A DNA stretch of 64,000 nucleotides from Shinella yambaruensis (GTDB lineage Bacteria; Pseudomonadota; Alphaproteobacteria; Rhizobiales; Rhizobiaceae), in assembly GCF_022899355.1 (NCBI RefSeq), contig NZ_JALJCK010000003.1:496001-560000 (forward strand). Direction: 5' to 3'. Shown here piece by piece: positions 8,065 to 17,456 of this stretch. Within the stretch, counting starts at the first letter, position 1. Each line of letters starts with the position of its first letter. Position numbers and translations under genes: made by a program. Below the pieces are notes generated by a model. The model worked only from the letters and a program-made list of their open reading frames with translations, was not told the DNA's origin and did not search any database.

Positions 8065-9101
8065 CCGAAACCGTCGTCTTCAAGAATGTCTCCATCATCT
8101 TCGGCGACAGCCCGCAGAAGGCCCTCGCCATGGTCGATGCGGGCAAGACCCGCGACGAGATCGGCGCGGAGACCGGCCTGGTGCTCGGCGTGGCCGATGC
8201 CACGCTGTCGATCACCGAGGGCGAGATCCTCGTGCTGATGGGCCTTTCCGGCTCCGGCAAGTCGACGCTGCTGCGCGCCGTCAACGGGCTTGCGCCCGTG
8301 GTGCGCGGCGACGTGCAGGTGAAGGCCGCAAGCGGTTCGGTGAACCCCTATACGGCAACGCCCAAGGCGCTGCGCGATTTCCGCATGCACACCGTCTCAA
8401 TGGTGTTCCAGCAGTTCGCGCTGCTGCCCTGGCGCAGCGTTGCCGACAATGTCGGCTTCGGCCTGGAGCTTGCCGGCGTGCCGGATCGCGAGCGCAAGGC
8501 GCGCGTTGCCGAACAGCTCGAGCTCGTCAACCTCGCCAAATGGGCGGACCGCAAGGTGAATGAGCTGTCGGGCGGCATGCAGCAGCGCGTCGGCCTTGCC
8601 CGCGCCTTCGCCACCGGCGCGCCGATCCTGCTCATGGACGAGCCGTTCTCCGCGCTCGACCCGCTGATCCGCACGCGCCTGCAGGACGAGCTGCTGGAGT
8701 TCCAGCGCCGGCTGAAGAAGACCATCCTCTTCGTCAGCCACGACCTCGACGAGGCCTTCCGCATCGGCAACCGCATCGCCATCATGGAAGGCGGGCGCAT
8801 CATCCAGTGCGGCACGCCGCAGGAGATCGTCAAGAACCCGGCCAACCAGTATGTCGCGGACTTCGTGCAGAACATGAACCCGATCAACATGCTGACGGCC
8901 GGCGACGTGATGCAGCACGGCGCTTCAAGCAATGGCGGCGTGACGGCGACCGCGGCACCGCAGACCCCGCTCGTAGACATCCTCGACGCCATGGCCCGCA
9001 CGCCGGGCAATGTCGGCGTCGTCGACAACGGCACGGTCGTCGGCACGATCAACGCGCAGGATATCGTGAACGGATTGACGCGGCACCGCCGGCGGGGGTG
9101 A
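8061..9101 (+). CDS. choV: choline ABC transporter ATP-binding protein
   Basis: 346 residues; start codon overlaps the choW stop by four bases. Nucleotide-binding subunit of the importer on the cytoplasmic face. Walker A GLSGSGKST near residue 62, ABC signature LSGGMQQR near 170, Walker B ILLMDEPFSALDP near 191, and switch histidine in FVSHDLDE near 227. The extended N-terminal region (about 50 residues) and a C-terminal CBS-like region are usual for ProV/OpuAA-type ATPases. Transcription probably ends at the hairpin at 9128-9157. Confidence 0.95.
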   Translation: MTETVVFKNVSIIFGDSPQKALAMVDAGKTRDEIGAETGLVLGVADATLSITEGEILVLMGLSGSGKSTLLRAVNGLAPVVRGDVQVKAASGSVNPYTATPKALRDFRMHTVSMVFQQFALLPWRSVADNVGFGLELAGVPDRERKARVAEQLELVNLAKWADRKVNELSGGMQQRVGLARAFATGAPILLMDEPFSALDPLIRTRLQDELLEFQRRLKKTILFVSHDLDEAFRIGNRIAIMEGGRIIQCGTPQEIVKNPANQYVADFVQNMNPINMLTAGDVMQHGASSNGGVTATAAPQTPLVDILDAMARTPGNVGVVDNGTVVGTINAQDIVNGLTRHRRRG

Positions 9102-9127
9102 CGGTTCGCCCCGAACGGATTAGATAG

Positions 9128-9157
9128 AGCAGCGCCCCGCAACGGGCGCTGCTTTTT
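9128..9157 (+). terminator. rho-independent terminator of choXWV
   Basis: Ten-base perfect stem AGCAGCGCCC/GGGCGCTGCT, six-base loop CGCAAC, then TTTT. It lies 26 bp after choV and 23 bp before the next gene, separating the two units. Confidence 0.9.
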
Positions 9158-9180
9158 CATGGAAGGACGGGAGCAAGACC

Positions 9181-9945
9181 ATGACCGAGAAGGACAGGCC
9201 GAGCGTCCTGCGCGAAACCGATGATGACGCGCGGCGCCTCGCCCGCACGCTGCTGCGCTCCGCCCGGAGCTGCGCGCTTGCGGTCATCGAGCCGGAAAGC
9301 GGCGCGCCCTTCGCCAGCCGCACGCTGACGGGCACCGACACGGATGGCACGCCGGTCATCCTCGTCTCCGCCCTTTCCGTCCACACCCAGGCGCTCCGGC
9401 GCGATGCGCGCGCCTCGCTGCTGGCGGGCGAACCCGGCAAGGGCGATCCCCTCGCCCATCCCCGCCTGACGGTGCTCTGCGAGGCAGAGGAAGTGGCCCG
9501 CGACAGCGCCGTGCATGCCGCGCTGCGCGAACGCTTCGTCCGCCGCCACCCCAAGGCGAAACTCTATGTCGATTTCCCCGATTTCGCCTTCTTCCGCCTC
9601 GTGCCGCTGCGCGCCCATCTCAACGGCGGCTTCGGCAAGGCCTTCGTGCTGACGGCGGACGACCTCATGATTCGCTCCCCGGCCCGCGGCGCGCTTGCCG
9701 AGATGGAAACCGGCGCCGTCGAGCACATGAACAGCGACCATGCGGAAGCGGCCGGCATCTATGCCCGCCACTATTGCGGCGCGAAGGACGGCGACTGGAT
9801 CATCGTGGGGCTCGACGCCGCCGGCATCGACCTTGCCAGCGGCGACAAACTGAAGCGGCTGGAATTTTCACGCGAACTTGATCAGGCCACGGAACTTCGC
9901 GGGGAGCTTGCGCGTTTGCTTCGGGAAGCAAGGGCGGCGGGCTGA
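9181..9945 (+). CDS. HugZ-like haem-utilisation / FMN-binding split-barrel protein
   Basis: 254 residues; GGGAGC lies upstream of the ATG. The first 160 residues form a pyridoxamine-phosphate-oxidase-like split barrel (SRTLTGTDTDGTPVILVSALS region near 35-60). The C-terminal 85 residues look like the DUF2470 domain, with the HMNSDHAEA motif near 182-190. Proteins with this two-domain layout include HugZ-type haem-degrading enzymes, which act in the cytoplasm on imported haem. No haem-transport genes are nearby, so haem as substrate is a family-based inference; an FMN- or F420-dependent reductase is the alternative. Confidence 0.75.
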   Translation: MTEKDRPSVLRETDDDARRLARTLLRSARSCALAVIEPESGAPFASRTLTGTDTDGTPVILVSALSVHTQALRRDARASLLAGEPGKGDPLAHPRLTVLCEAEEVARDSAVHAALRERFVRRHPKAKLYVDFPDFAFFRLVPLRAHLNGGFGKAFVLTADDLMIRSPARGALAEMETGAVEHMNSDHAEAAGIYARHYCGAKDGDWIIVGLDAAGIDLASGDKLKRLEFSRELDQATELRGELARLLREARAAG

Positions 9946-10020
9946 ACCGTCTGCATTTGCGCGAAATCCGCTTGCCGCGCCTTTTTCGATAGGGAAGGCG
10001 CCTATCGCTATACGTGCAGG

Positions 10021-10070
10021 ATACCCCCATTTCTGGCACTTGATGAGGGGTATTTTGTTTATATGCTAAC
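10021..10070 (+). promoter_or_regulatory. nolR promoter region with NolR-like operator
   Basis: Candidate -35 TTGATG (10040-10045) and -10 TATGCT sixteen bases on. An imperfect dyad (ATACCCCCAT ... ATGAGGGGTAT, 10021-10053) covers the -35. On the minus strand, GTTAG at 10070-10066, nine spacer bases, then AA, matches the published NolR motif (A/T)TTAG-N9-A(T/A) except for the first base. This fits autoregulation of NolR but is unproven. Confidence 0.4.
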
Positions 10071-10125
10071 AAGCGGATTCAAAAAATTACTTAATTTGAA
10101 GCGGAAACGCCCAAAGGAGTTTCAG

Positions 10126-10464
10126 ATGGACAAGATTTCAGACGCAGAGCACGCGCAGGCCGAGGTTGCATCCGACTTTCTGTCCGCCATGGCCAACCCG
10201 AAGCGCCTGCTCATCCTGAAGGTCCTGGTCGAAGGCGAAATCGCCGTCGGCGCCCTCGCAAACCAGGTCGGTCTCAGCCAGTCGGCGCTGTCGCAGCACC
10301 TGTCGAAGCTGCGGGCGCAGAATCTCGTCACCACGCGCCGCGATGCCCAGACCATCTATTATTCCAGCAAGTCCGATGCCGTGCTGACCATTCTCGACGC
10401 GCTCGAGCGCATCTACAGGGCCCCCGGCAACGGGGCGTCGGAAAAGAAGCTTCGCATCGCCTGA
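10126..10464 (+). CDS. nolR: NolR-type ArsR-family winged-helix regulator
   Basis: 112 residues from the ATG at 10126 with AGGAG at seven bases; the longer frame from 10063 overlaps the promoter. A dimeric winged-helix repressor without metal-binding cysteines. The core (residues 20-85: SAMANPKRLL, VGALANQVGLSQSALSQHLSKLRAQNLV, TRRDAQTIYYSS) matches what I recall of NolR from S. meliloti almost residue for residue. In rhizobia NolR represses nod genes and tunes growth and symbiosis genes. No nod genes are in this window, and non-nodulating relatives also carry the gene, so the symbol reflects homology rather than a nodulation role. Confidence 0.88.
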   Translation: MDKISDAEHAQAEVASDFLSAMANPKRLLILKVLVEGEIAVGALANQVGLSQSALSQHLSKLRAQNLVTTRRDAQTIYYSSKSDAVLTILDALERIYRAPGNGASEKKLRIA

Positions 10465-10490
10465 TCGCCTCCCCGCCTATCCCGATCGCA

Positions 10491-10518
10491 ACGCCCCGGC
10501 CGGAATCCGGGGCGTTTT
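10491..10518 (+). terminator. rho-independent terminator of nolR
   Basis: Nine-base stem ACGCCCCGG/CCGGGGCGT with seven-base loop, then TTTT, 26 bp after the nolR stop. Confidence 0.9.
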
Positions 10519-10651
10519 GCATGGAATCATCCGCTTGACGGCCCCGGGCGCCTTGATACTTTGACCAGCGGGTAAAAATTCCATCCGCAGTGCCCGCCGG
10601 GACGGCCCCCGCATTAAAGGCCCAGCATTTCAAGGATCACGGAGAGACCGC

Positions 10652-11977
10652 ATGTCCAACCGCCTCAACACCCCCAACGACCTGCGTGCCTTCTGGATGC
10701 CGTTCACGGCAAACCGGCAGTTCAAGAAGGAACCGCGCCTCTTCGTCGGCGCCAAGGACATGTATTACACCACCCATGACGGCCGCCAGGTGCTCGACGG
10801 CACGGCGGGCCTTTGGTGCGTCAATGCCGGCCATTGTCGCCCGAAGATCACCGAGGCGATCCGCGAACAGGCCGGCGAGCTGGACTATGCGCCCGCCTTC
10901 CAGCTCGGCCATCCGAAGGCCTTCGAGCTCGCCAACCGCCTCGTCGACATCGCGCCCGAGGGCATGGACCATGTCCTCTACACCAATTCCGGCTCCGAAT
11001 CGGTCGAGACCGCGCTGAAGGTGGCGCTCGCCTATCACCGTGCCAAGGGCGACGGCGCGCGCTTCCGCCTGATCGGCCGCGAGCGCGGCTACCACGGCGT
11101 CAATTTCGGCGGCATCTCCGTCGGCGGCATCGTCGCCAACCGCAAGATGTTCGGCACCCTGCTGACGGGTGTCGACCACATGCCGCACACCCATTTCCCC
11201 GAGAGGAACGCCTTCTCGCGCGGCGAGCCGGAACACGGCGGCGACATCGCCAGCGAATTGCAGCGCATCATCACCCTGCATGACGCCTCCACCATCGCCG
11301 CGGTCATCGTCGAGCCGGTCGCCGGCTCCACCGGCGTCCTCATCCCGCCGAAGGGCTACCTCCAGAAGCTGCGCGAGATCTGCACGCAGCACGGCATCCT
11401 GCTGATCTTCGACGAGGTCATCACCGGCTTCGGCCGCCTCGGCGCGCCCTTCGCCGCGCAGTATTTCGACGTGAAGCCCGATATCATCACCACCGCGAAG
11501 GGCCTCACCAACGGCGTGATCCCGATGGGCGCCGTCTTCGTGACCTCCGAGATCCATGACGCCTTCATGAACGGCCCGGAGCACATGATCGAGTTCTTCC
11601 ACGGCTACACCTATTCCGGCAACCCGATCGCCTGCGCCGCCGCGCTCGGCACGCTCGACACCTACAAGGAAGAGGGTCTCCTGACCCGCGCCGCGGAACT
11701 CGCTTCCTACTGGGAGGAAGGCCTGCATTCGCTGAAGGATTGCCCGAACGTCATCGACATCCGGAATGTCGGCCTGATCGGCGCCGTCGAGCTCGCCTCC
11801 ATCGCCGGCGAACCGACCAAGCGGGCCTTCAATGCCTTCCTCAAGGCCTATGAGAAGGGCCTTCTCATCCGCACGACGGGCGACATCATCGCGCTCTCCC
11901 CGCCGCTCATCATCGAGAAGCGCGAGATCGACGAACTGTTCGGCAAGCTGCGCGAGGTTCTGCAGAACAACATCTGA
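10652..11977 (+). CDS. class III omega-amino acid:pyruvate aminotransferase
   Basis: 441 residues; GGAGAG precedes the ATG. PLP enzyme of the class III fold that moves an omega-amino group, typically from beta-alanine, to pyruvate, giving malonate semialdehyde and alanine. Visible: phosphate-binding NSGSES at 112-117, the FDEVITGFGR motif at 253-262 with Asp254 contacting the PLP nitrogen, and the Schiff-base lysine Lys283 in TTAKGLTNG. The N-terminal RAFWMPFTANR and the RTTGDIIALSPP tail are typical of beta-alanine:pyruvate transaminases. Single gene ending at the hairpin at 11999-12020. Exact donor range cannot be read from sequence. Confidence 0.9.
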   Translation: MSNRLNTPNDLRAFWMPFTANRQFKKEPRLFVGAKDMYYTTHDGRQVLDGTAGLWCVNAGHCRPKITEAIREQAGELDYAPAFQLGHPKAFELANRLVDIAPEGMDHVLYTNSGSESVETALKVALAYHRAKGDGARFRLIGRERGYHGVNFGGISVGGIVANRKMFGTLLTGVDHMPHTHFPERNAFSRGEPEHGGDIASELQRIITLHDASTIAAVIVEPVAGSTGVLIPPKGYLQKLREICTQHGILLIFDEVITGFGRLGAPFAAQYFDVKPDIITTAKGLTNGVIPMGAVFVTSEIHDAFMNGPEHMIEFFHGYTYSGNPIACAAALGTLDTYKEEGLLTRAAELASYWEEGLHSLKDCPNVIDIRNVGLIGAVELASIAGEPTKRAFNAFLKAYEKGLLIRTTGDIIALSPPLIIEKREIDELFGKLREVLQNNI

Positions 11978-11998
11978 TCCGGACGATCCGGCGGCGGG

Positions 11999-12020
11999 AT
12001 GGCGGCTTCGGCCGCCATTT
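11999..12020. terminator. hairpin between convergent genes
   Basis: Eight-base stem ATGGCGGC/GCCGCCAT closed by the stable TTCG tetraloop, followed by TTT. It sits between the aminotransferase gene and the converging DUF4166 gene and could serve both. Confidence 0.75.
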
Positions 12021-12029
12021 CCGTTCGCG

Positions 12030-13652
12030 TCAGAGCCGACGCAGCCGGCCGGAATAGTGCACGACCTCGCCAATGACCGGCAGCCCGATCGGCACGTCGA
12101 AGCAGAAATCCTCGCCTTCGGCCCATTCGCGCGCCGTGCTGCGCGGCGCCAGCGCCAGCGGCATCGGAAGGCCGAAGACGGACCATCCACGCATCACCAT
12201 CGCCAGGCCGGAGGCATCCACCGGCAGGTCGAAGGAAAAGCGCATCGGCCCGAACCGCTCGACAAGGCGTGCGCCGCTCTGGCTGAGTTCGCTTGAAAAG
12301 ACATGGCCGGAAAAATCCCGCGTCCAGCACTCGACGCCATCCCTCTCCTCGAAGGAAACGTGCAGGTCGTGCTCGCCCTCCGGCGGAAAGCGCATGACGG
12401 CACAGACAAGCCGCGCCAGACGCGACCGTCCCCGCCGCACGCGTCCCCAGCCCGCGGCCCCCGCATCGCCGACAAGGTCGTGCATGTCCCGCACCGGCTG
12501 CGGCATCGTGCCGTAGGCCGCGCCGATGACACGGTGGTAAAGCGGCACATAGGGCAGGCTCTCGATCGCGCTATGGAGGGCGAGCCGTTCGAAGTGGGGA
12601 GCGAATTGCGCAAGGCTCATCTCGCCCGCCGCCGGCCGCGCGCCCGGCGCAAGGCGTCCCGCCGCGATGGCATCGGCCGCGACATGGGCGGCGATCGTCG
12701 GGATCTCCGGGCCGTCGCCATTTTCCGCGATCAGCGTCCAGCGGCGGAGGACCGGCGCCCCCTCGAAAAATCCCTTCACTTCGATCACCATGGCGGAACG
12801 ATCCGTGCCGAAACGGGCGCTCAGCTTCTGCAGCGGCAGCAGCCATCGAGCGAAGCGCGAAAGCGAGCCCAGCCATCCCCATTTCACCGGCCAGCTCAAG
12901 AGCCAGAGCGTCAGGAGCTGAAAGGAGAATTCCGGTCCCGCGCGAAAAATGCTCGCCGGCCGGCCGGGCAGCGACGCCGGAACGATATCGTGATCCGGCA
13001 CGTCCGCAAGCGCCACCAGCCGCCGGATGGGCGGCCGGCCGGCAACAGCGTAGTCCTGCCGGCGCAACCGGTGCCAGCCCGTCTCCTGCCGCCAGCGCCC
13101 GCTGCGCCAGAGGCGCACCGGCTTTCCGACATAGCTGAGGATCGCGGCCGCCACGGAAGCGCCGGCCGTCGCGCGGTTCGAGGCGCTGATCGACATCTCG
13201 ACCGAGCAAACCCGCTCCATGTCCCGCGCCAGCTCGGCAATGACCGCGCCCGAAAGCGCCGGCACGCTGGAGCCGCCCGAGACCACCACGACACCGGCCG
13301 CCCGCGCCGCCGCATCCAGCCGTCCGACACCGCAGACGAAGTCCCGCGCATCCGCAAGGTCGACATAGTGCACCCCGCGCGCGATGCAGGCTTCCGCAAC
13401 ATGGTAGCCGCTGCCCTGAAAGGGTCCGGCCGCATCGATCAGCAGGAAGGGACGATGCGCCTCGAGGACGGGGCCGAGATCGCCATTGCGATCGACGGCA
13501 AGCGCCGCTGCATTGGGCAAATCTTCGGCGAGACGCGCCGCCGCCGCCCTGTCGCGGCCCGCGACCAGCACCGCCCAGCCATCCGCCGCCAGCCGCCGGG
13601 ACAGCCGGGCGCCGAAACCGCCATATCCGCCGAGAACGATGACCCGCTTCAC
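12030..13652 (-). CDS. saccharopine dehydrogenase-like protein with C-terminal DUF4166
   Basis: 540 residues from a GTG at 13652 whose GTGA overlaps the stop of the DCC gene; the longer frame upstream is a shadow. N-terminal Rossmann domain begins at once with VIVLGGYGGFG (residues 4-14), followed by a saccharopine-dehydrogenase/trans-acting reductase-like body to about 340. The last 170 residues match the DUF4166 pattern (LYHRVIGAAYGTMP..., MRFPPEGEHDLHVSFEERDG). This fusion recurs in Proteobacteria without a defined reaction. A membrane-associated oxidoreductase is plausible from the hydrophobic stretch near residues 250-275. Substrate unknown. Confidence 0.8.
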   Translation of the reverse strand: MKRVIVLGGYGGFGARLSRRLAADGWAVLVAGRDRAAAARLAEDLPNAAALAVDRNGDLGPVLEAHRPFLLIDAAGPFQGSGYHVAEACIARGVHYVDLADARDFVCGVGRLDAAARAAGVVVVSGGSSVPALSGAVIAELARDMERVCSVEMSISASNRATAGASVAAAILSYVGKPVRLWRSGRWRQETGWHRLRRQDYAVAGRPPIRRLVALADVPDHDIVPASLPGRPASIFRAGPEFSFQLLTLWLLSWPVKWGWLGSLSRFARWLLPLQKLSARFGTDRSAMVIEVKGFFEGAPVLRRWTLIAENGDGPEIPTIAAHVAADAIAAGRLAPGARPAAGEMSLAQFAPHFERLALHSAIESLPYVPLYHRVIGAAYGTMPQPVRDMHDLVGDAGAAGWGRVRRGRSRLARLVCAVMRFPPEGEHDLHVSFEERDGVECWTRDFSGHVFSSELSQSGARLVERFGPMRFSFDLPVDASGLAMVMRGWSVFGLPMPLALAPRSTAREWAEGEDFCFDVPIGLPVIGEVVHYSGRLRRL

Positions 13653-14059
13653 AACACCCGGTCCGCATCCTCCGGCGCGGGGATCCAGCACGCCTCCCGT
13701 CGCCCGAACACCCGGTAGCGGTTGCGCGCCAGCCAGCGATAGGCGGGATCGCGCAGGAAGCGCGGGATGAACCGCAGCGCGGACAGCGCCTTCCACGGCC
13801 AGCCGAGCCCGGCATAGATCGCCAGCACCGCATCACTGTCCTTGAGCAGCCGGTCGCCATCCACGACGATCATCGATTCGGGATCGGCCGGATCGATGCC
13901 GAAGCGGCGGTAGAGCGCTGCGCCGACCGCATTCTGCATGGAGGCAAGACGGAACCGCCGGGCGCGATCGTGCCGGAGCACGAATTGCGCATTGGCCGAG
14001 CAGAGAATGCACTCCGCATCGAAGACGATGATCGGGCCTGCCGCGTCGTTCCGGGTCAT
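13649..14059 (-). CDS. DCC-type thiol-disulfide oxidoreductase-like protein (DUF393)
   Basis: 136 residues from the ATG at 14059. The signature DxxCxxC is present as Asp14, Cys17 and Cys20 (DAECILC), in a short thioredoxin-like fold; FIPRFLRDPAYRWLARNRYRVFGR near the C-terminus is typical. Presumed to exchange thiols, but no member has a firm physiological role. The GAGGA before the ATG is only one base away, so an alternative start at 14124, overlapping the GNAT gene, is possible. Its stop overlaps the start of the saccharopine-dehydrogenase/DUF4166 gene by four bases, indicating translational coupling. Confidence 0.8.
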   Translation of the reverse strand: MTRNDAAGPIIVFDAECILCSANAQFVLRHDRARRFRLASMQNAVGAALYRRFGIDPADPESMIVVDGDRLLKDSDAVLAIYAGLGWPWKALSALRFIPRFLRDPAYRWLARNRYRVFGRREACWIPAPEDADRVL

Positions 14060-14090
14060 GTCCTCAACATAGGATGGCGGCGATGCGCCA

Positions 14091-14591
14091 TCAATCCGCA
14101 ACCGCCGGAGAAAGCCGCTTTTCATAGCGCCAGACCTCCAGATCGAAAGGCCCCTCCGTCGTGTCCAGCCGGTGGACGACGGTCGCGGCAAGGTGCCAGC
14201 CGCATTTCTCGTAGAAGCGGGCGGCGCGGTGGTTGCCGATCGCGCAGGCGAGCCAGGCGGTCGCCACGCCACGGGCGGCAAGGCGCCCTTCGGCATCCGC
14301 CACGAGCGCGGCGGCAACGCCCCTGCCGCGCCCTGCCGGCGCCACGAAAAGCTGGTCGAGCTCGTCATGCCGGATGGCGCAGAAGCCGAGCGGTGCGTCC
14401 GGATCGCCGATCACGCGCACATCCGACAGCATGGCCGTCAGGCGATCGGCAAAACTCTGCCGCGTGCGCAGGCGGGCAAGCGCCGCTGGAAGCACCGCCG
14501 CATGCGCATCCTGCCATCCGTCAAACCAGAGCCGCGCCAGCGCCGCGATTTCCGACGGTCCCGGTGTCCTCGTGGTCCATGCCGGCTGCAT
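14091..14591 (-). CDS. GNAT-family N-acetyltransferase
   Basis: 166 residues from the ATG at 14591 with GGGAGAAG six bases upstream; the longer frame to 15023 overlaps the epimerase gene and is spurious. Acetyl-CoA-dependent transferase fold: LDQLFVAPAGRGRGVAAALV (about 82-101) is motif A with the pyrophosphate-binding RGRGVA loop, and AIGNHRAARFYEKCGW (about 120-135) is motif B. Substrate is not predictable. It lies 31 bp upstream of the DCC gene on the same strand and is probably first in that three-gene unit. Confidence 0.88.
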   Translation of the reverse strand: MQPAWTTRTPGPSEIAALARLWFDGWQDAHAAVLPAALARLRTRQSFADRLTAMLSDVRVIGDPDAPLGFCAIRHDELDQLFVAPAGRGRGVAAALVADAEGRLAARGVATAWLACAIGNHRAARFYEKCGWHLAATVVHRLDTTEGPFDLEVWRYEKRLSPAVAD

Positions 14592-14754
14592 CCGCTTCTC
14601 CCTGACTGGCACGCCGCGATCTTTCAGCGTGTGCCATTGTCGCAAGTCCGCTGCGTTCTTTCGCACGGCATGCTTTAAACGTGGCCGGATGGGCCTTGCA
14701 AGTCCGGCCCGTTTGAGGGCTATTCTGCGCGCCAGAAACCTTAAGGGCGAGCCC

Positions 14755-15624
14755 ATGCCGACCACCACCCGCATAGCGAACGACTTCCTGTCGATCGATG
14801 TCTCCTCGCTCGGTGCCGAAATGCAGTCGATCACCACCCGGGACGGGGCGGAATGGCTGTGGAACGGCGACGCCACCTTCTGGACGGGGCGCTCGCCGGT
14901 GCTCTTCCCGATCGTCGGCAAGGCGCCCGACGATACGCTCTTCATCGACGGCAAGCCCCATGCGATGGCGCAGCACGGTTTCGCCAGGCGACGGGAGTTC
15001 TCGCTGGCCGCAGCAAGCGACACGCTGTGCCGCTACAGCCTGGAGGCCTCTGACGAAACCCGCGCCGTCTATCCGTTCGACTTCCTGCTCTCCATCGAGC
15101 ACAGCCTGGACGGCCCGACCCTCACCGTCGCCGCCGAAGTCGAAAACCGCGGCAGGACCGCCATGCCCTTCGGTCTCGGCTTCCACCCCGCCTTCCTCTG
15201 GCCCCTGCCCGGCGCGGCGGGAAGGCCGCATGCCGTGACGCTCGGCAATGCCGGGGAACCGCGGCGCCAGCCGCTGGAGAAGGGCCTGCTGTCGCAAGGC
15301 CGCACGCCCTCACCCTTTGCCGCGGGCCGGCTCCGCCTCTCCCCCGATCTTTTCGAGAACGACGCGCTCGTCTTCCCCGAAGGCGCGGGCGACGACCTCG
15401 CCTACGGCGCCGAAGGCGGGCCGGCGCTGGCCTTCCGCTTCGAGAACCTGCCGAACCTCGCGCTGTGGACCAAGCCCGGCGCGCCCTTCCTCTGCGTCGA
15501 GCCCTGGCACGGCACAGCCGCAGAACTCGGCGGCTCGCGCGAATTGAAAGACCGCCCCTACACAACCGTGCTTGCCGCGGGAGCGCGCGCCCGCTTCGCC
15601 TTCACCGTCACCTTCCCCGCCTGA
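14755..15624 (+). CDS. aldose 1-epimerase family protein (LacX-like)
   Basis: 289 residues; AAGGGCGAG precedes the ATG at 14755. Beta-sandwich galactose-mutarotase fold that interconverts sugar anomers in the cytoplasm. Motifs: [20 protein letters not shown] (34-53), the AQHGFAR with the catalytic-type histidine near 74, GFHPAFLWP near 142 and VEPWHG near 251, a typical LacX/YeaD-like arrangement. Substrate unknown; no sugar operon adjoins it directly. Confidence 0.85.
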   Translation: MPTTTRIANDFLSIDVSSLGAEMQSITTRDGAEWLWNGDATFWTGRSPVLFPIVGKAPDDTLFIDGKPHAMAQHGFARRREFSLAAASDTLCRYSLEASDETRAVYPFDFLLSIEHSLDGPTLTVAAEVENRGRTAMPFGLGFHPAFLWPLPGAAGRPHAVTLGNAGEPRRQPLEKGLLSQGRTPSPFAAGRLRLSPDLFENDALVFPEGAGDDLAYGAEGGPALAFRFENLPNLALWTKPGAPFLCVEPWHGTAAELGGSRELKDRPYTTVLAAGARARFAFTVTFPA

Positions 15625-15704
15625 ACGCGCAATTCGACGCGCCGGCCCTTCCCTCTTCCCGCCGCACCGCTAGAGTCTCCCCAATGGAATCGGGAGACTT
15701 CGCC

Positions 15705-17399
15705 ATGACCGACTTGGAACGCTTCATCGATCAGGGGACCGGCCGGGAGCCTGCCGACATCGTGCTGAAGGGCGGGCAGTTCTTCGATCTCGTGACAGGC
15801 GACCTCCTCGCCTCCGACATCGCCATCTCGGGCGATCGCATCGTCGGCACCTGCGGCGACTACGAGGGCCGCGAGGAGATCGACATTTCCGGCCGCATCG
15901 TCGTGCCCGGCTTCATCGACACGCATCTGCACATCGAATCCTCGCTCGTCACCCCGCACGAATTCGACCGCTGCGTGCTGCCCTATGGCGTGACGACAGC
16001 GATCTGCGACCCGCACGAGATCGCCAACGTGCTCGGCACGGAGGGCATCGCGTTCTTCCTCGACAGCGCGCTGGAGACGATCATGGACATCCGCGTGCAA
16101 CTGTCGAGCTGCGTGCCGGCGACGCATCTGGAAACGTCGGGCGCGGACCTGCCGATCGAGCGCCTGCTGCCCTTCCGCGACCATCCCAAGGTGATCGGTC
16201 TTGCGGAATTCATGAACTTCCCCGGCGTCATCCACAAGGATCCCGTCTGTCTTGCCAAGCTGGAGGCCTTCCAGGGCGGCCATATCGACGGCCATGCACC
16301 GCTGCTCTCGGGCAAGGACCTCAACGGCTATCTTGCCGCCGGCATCCGCACCGAGCACGAATGCACCACCGCCGAGGAAGCGCTGGAGAAGATTCGCAAG
16401 GGCATGCACATCCTCGTGCGCGAAGGCTCCGTCTCCAAGGATCTCTTGGCGCTGCTGCCGATCATCACCGAGCGCCTTTCGCCCTTCATCGCGCTGTGCA
16501 CGGACGACCGCAATCCACTCGACATCGCCGAGCAGGGCCATCTCGACTACATGATCCGCACCGCCATCAGCCATGGGCGCGCACCGCTCGCCGTCTACCG
16601 TGCCGCCTCGATCTCGGCGGCCAGGGCCTTCGGGCTGCGCGACCGCGGCCTTGTCGCGCCCGGCTGGCGCGCCGACCTCGTCGTCGTCGACACGCTGGAG
16701 ACCTGCAAGGCGGAGATGGTCTTCTCCGCCGGCCGCAGGGTGGGCGATGGGCTCTTTGAGACGCGCCGGCCCGTCGCACCAGTCGGACTCGACAGCGTCA
16801 AGGCCCGCCCGGTCGCCGCCGCCCAGTTCGCCGTGCCCGTCACCGATGACGAAACGCCGGTCATCGGCGTCCTGCCGGGCAAGATCATCACCGAGCACCG
16901 CCGCTACCGGCTGCCCACCAAGGGCAACCAGACGACCGTCGATCTCGCGCAGGACATCGTCAAGGTCGCCGTCATCGAGCGTCACGGCAGAAACGGCAAC
17001 CATGCCAACGGCTTCGTGCAGGGCTTCGGGCTGAAGAAGGGCGCCATCGCCTCGACGGTCGGCCATGACAGCCACAATATCTGCGTCGTCGGCGTCGACG
17101 AGGACGACATGGCGCTCGCCGCCAATCGGCTCGGCGAGATCAAGGGCGGCTTCGTCGTGGTGGAGGGCGGCAGGGTGACCGGCGAGATCGCGCTCCCCGT
17201 CGCCGGCCTGATGAGCCTCGAACCCTACGAGACCGTCCGCGACACGCTGCACCACCTGCGCCAGGCCGCCTTCGCACTGGGCGCCACGCTGGAGGAACCC
17301 TTCCTCCAGCTCGCCTTCCTGCCGCTGCCGGTGATCCCGCACCTGAAGATCTCCGACCGGGGGATGGTGGACGTGGACCGGTTCATGCTGATGGGGTGA
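15705..17399 (+). CDS. ade: adenine deaminase
   Basis: 564 residues from the ATG at 15705 (GGGAGA at eight bases). Converts adenine to hypoxanthine and ammonia, feeding purine salvage or catabolism. Amidohydrolase fold: metal motif DTHLHIESS near residue 67-75, [10 protein letters not shown] near 100, [18 protein letters not shown] near 195-212, TDDRNP near 266. The C-terminal half carries the family-specific [23 protein letters not shown] and [19 protein letters not shown]. The length suits AdeC-type enzymes. Gene for the later guanine-to-glyoxylate steps lie at 35732-43503. Confidence 0.95.
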   Translation: MTDLERFIDQGTGREPADIVLKGGQFFDLVTGDLLASDIAISGDRIVGTCGDYEGREEIDISGRIVVPGFIDTHLHIESSLVTPHEFDRCVLPYGVTTAICDPHEIANVLGTEGIAFFLDSALETIMDIRVQLSSCVPATHLETSGADLPIERLLPFRDHPKVIGLAEFMNFPGVIHKDPVCLAKLEAFQGGHIDGHAPLLSGKDLNGYLAAGIRTEHECTTAEEALEKIRKGMHILVREGSVSKDLLALLPIITERLSPFIALCTDDRNPLDIAEQGHLDYMIRTAISHGRAPLAVYRAASISAARAFGLRDRGLVAPGWRADLVVVDTLETCKAEMVFSAGRRVGDGLFETRRPVAPVGLDSVKARPVAAAQFAVPVTDDETPVIGVLPGKIITEHRRYRLPTKGNQTTVDLAQDIVKVAVIERHGRNGNHANGFVQGFGLKKGAIASTVGHDSHNICVVGVDEDDMALAANRLGEIKGGFVVVEGGRVTGEIALPVAGLMSLEPYETVRDTLHHLRQAAFALGATLEEPFLQLAFLPLPVIPHLKISDRGMVDVDRFMLMG

Positions 17400-17456
17400 G
17401 GTTTGCCTTTCCGCGTTCGGTTCCTTCGCATAGAATAGACATGAAAGGAGCGCGAC

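Noticed and set aside
15558-17342. Minus-strand frame across adenine deaminase
   Set aside because: Antisense shadow without motifs; deaminase motifs are complete on the plus strand.
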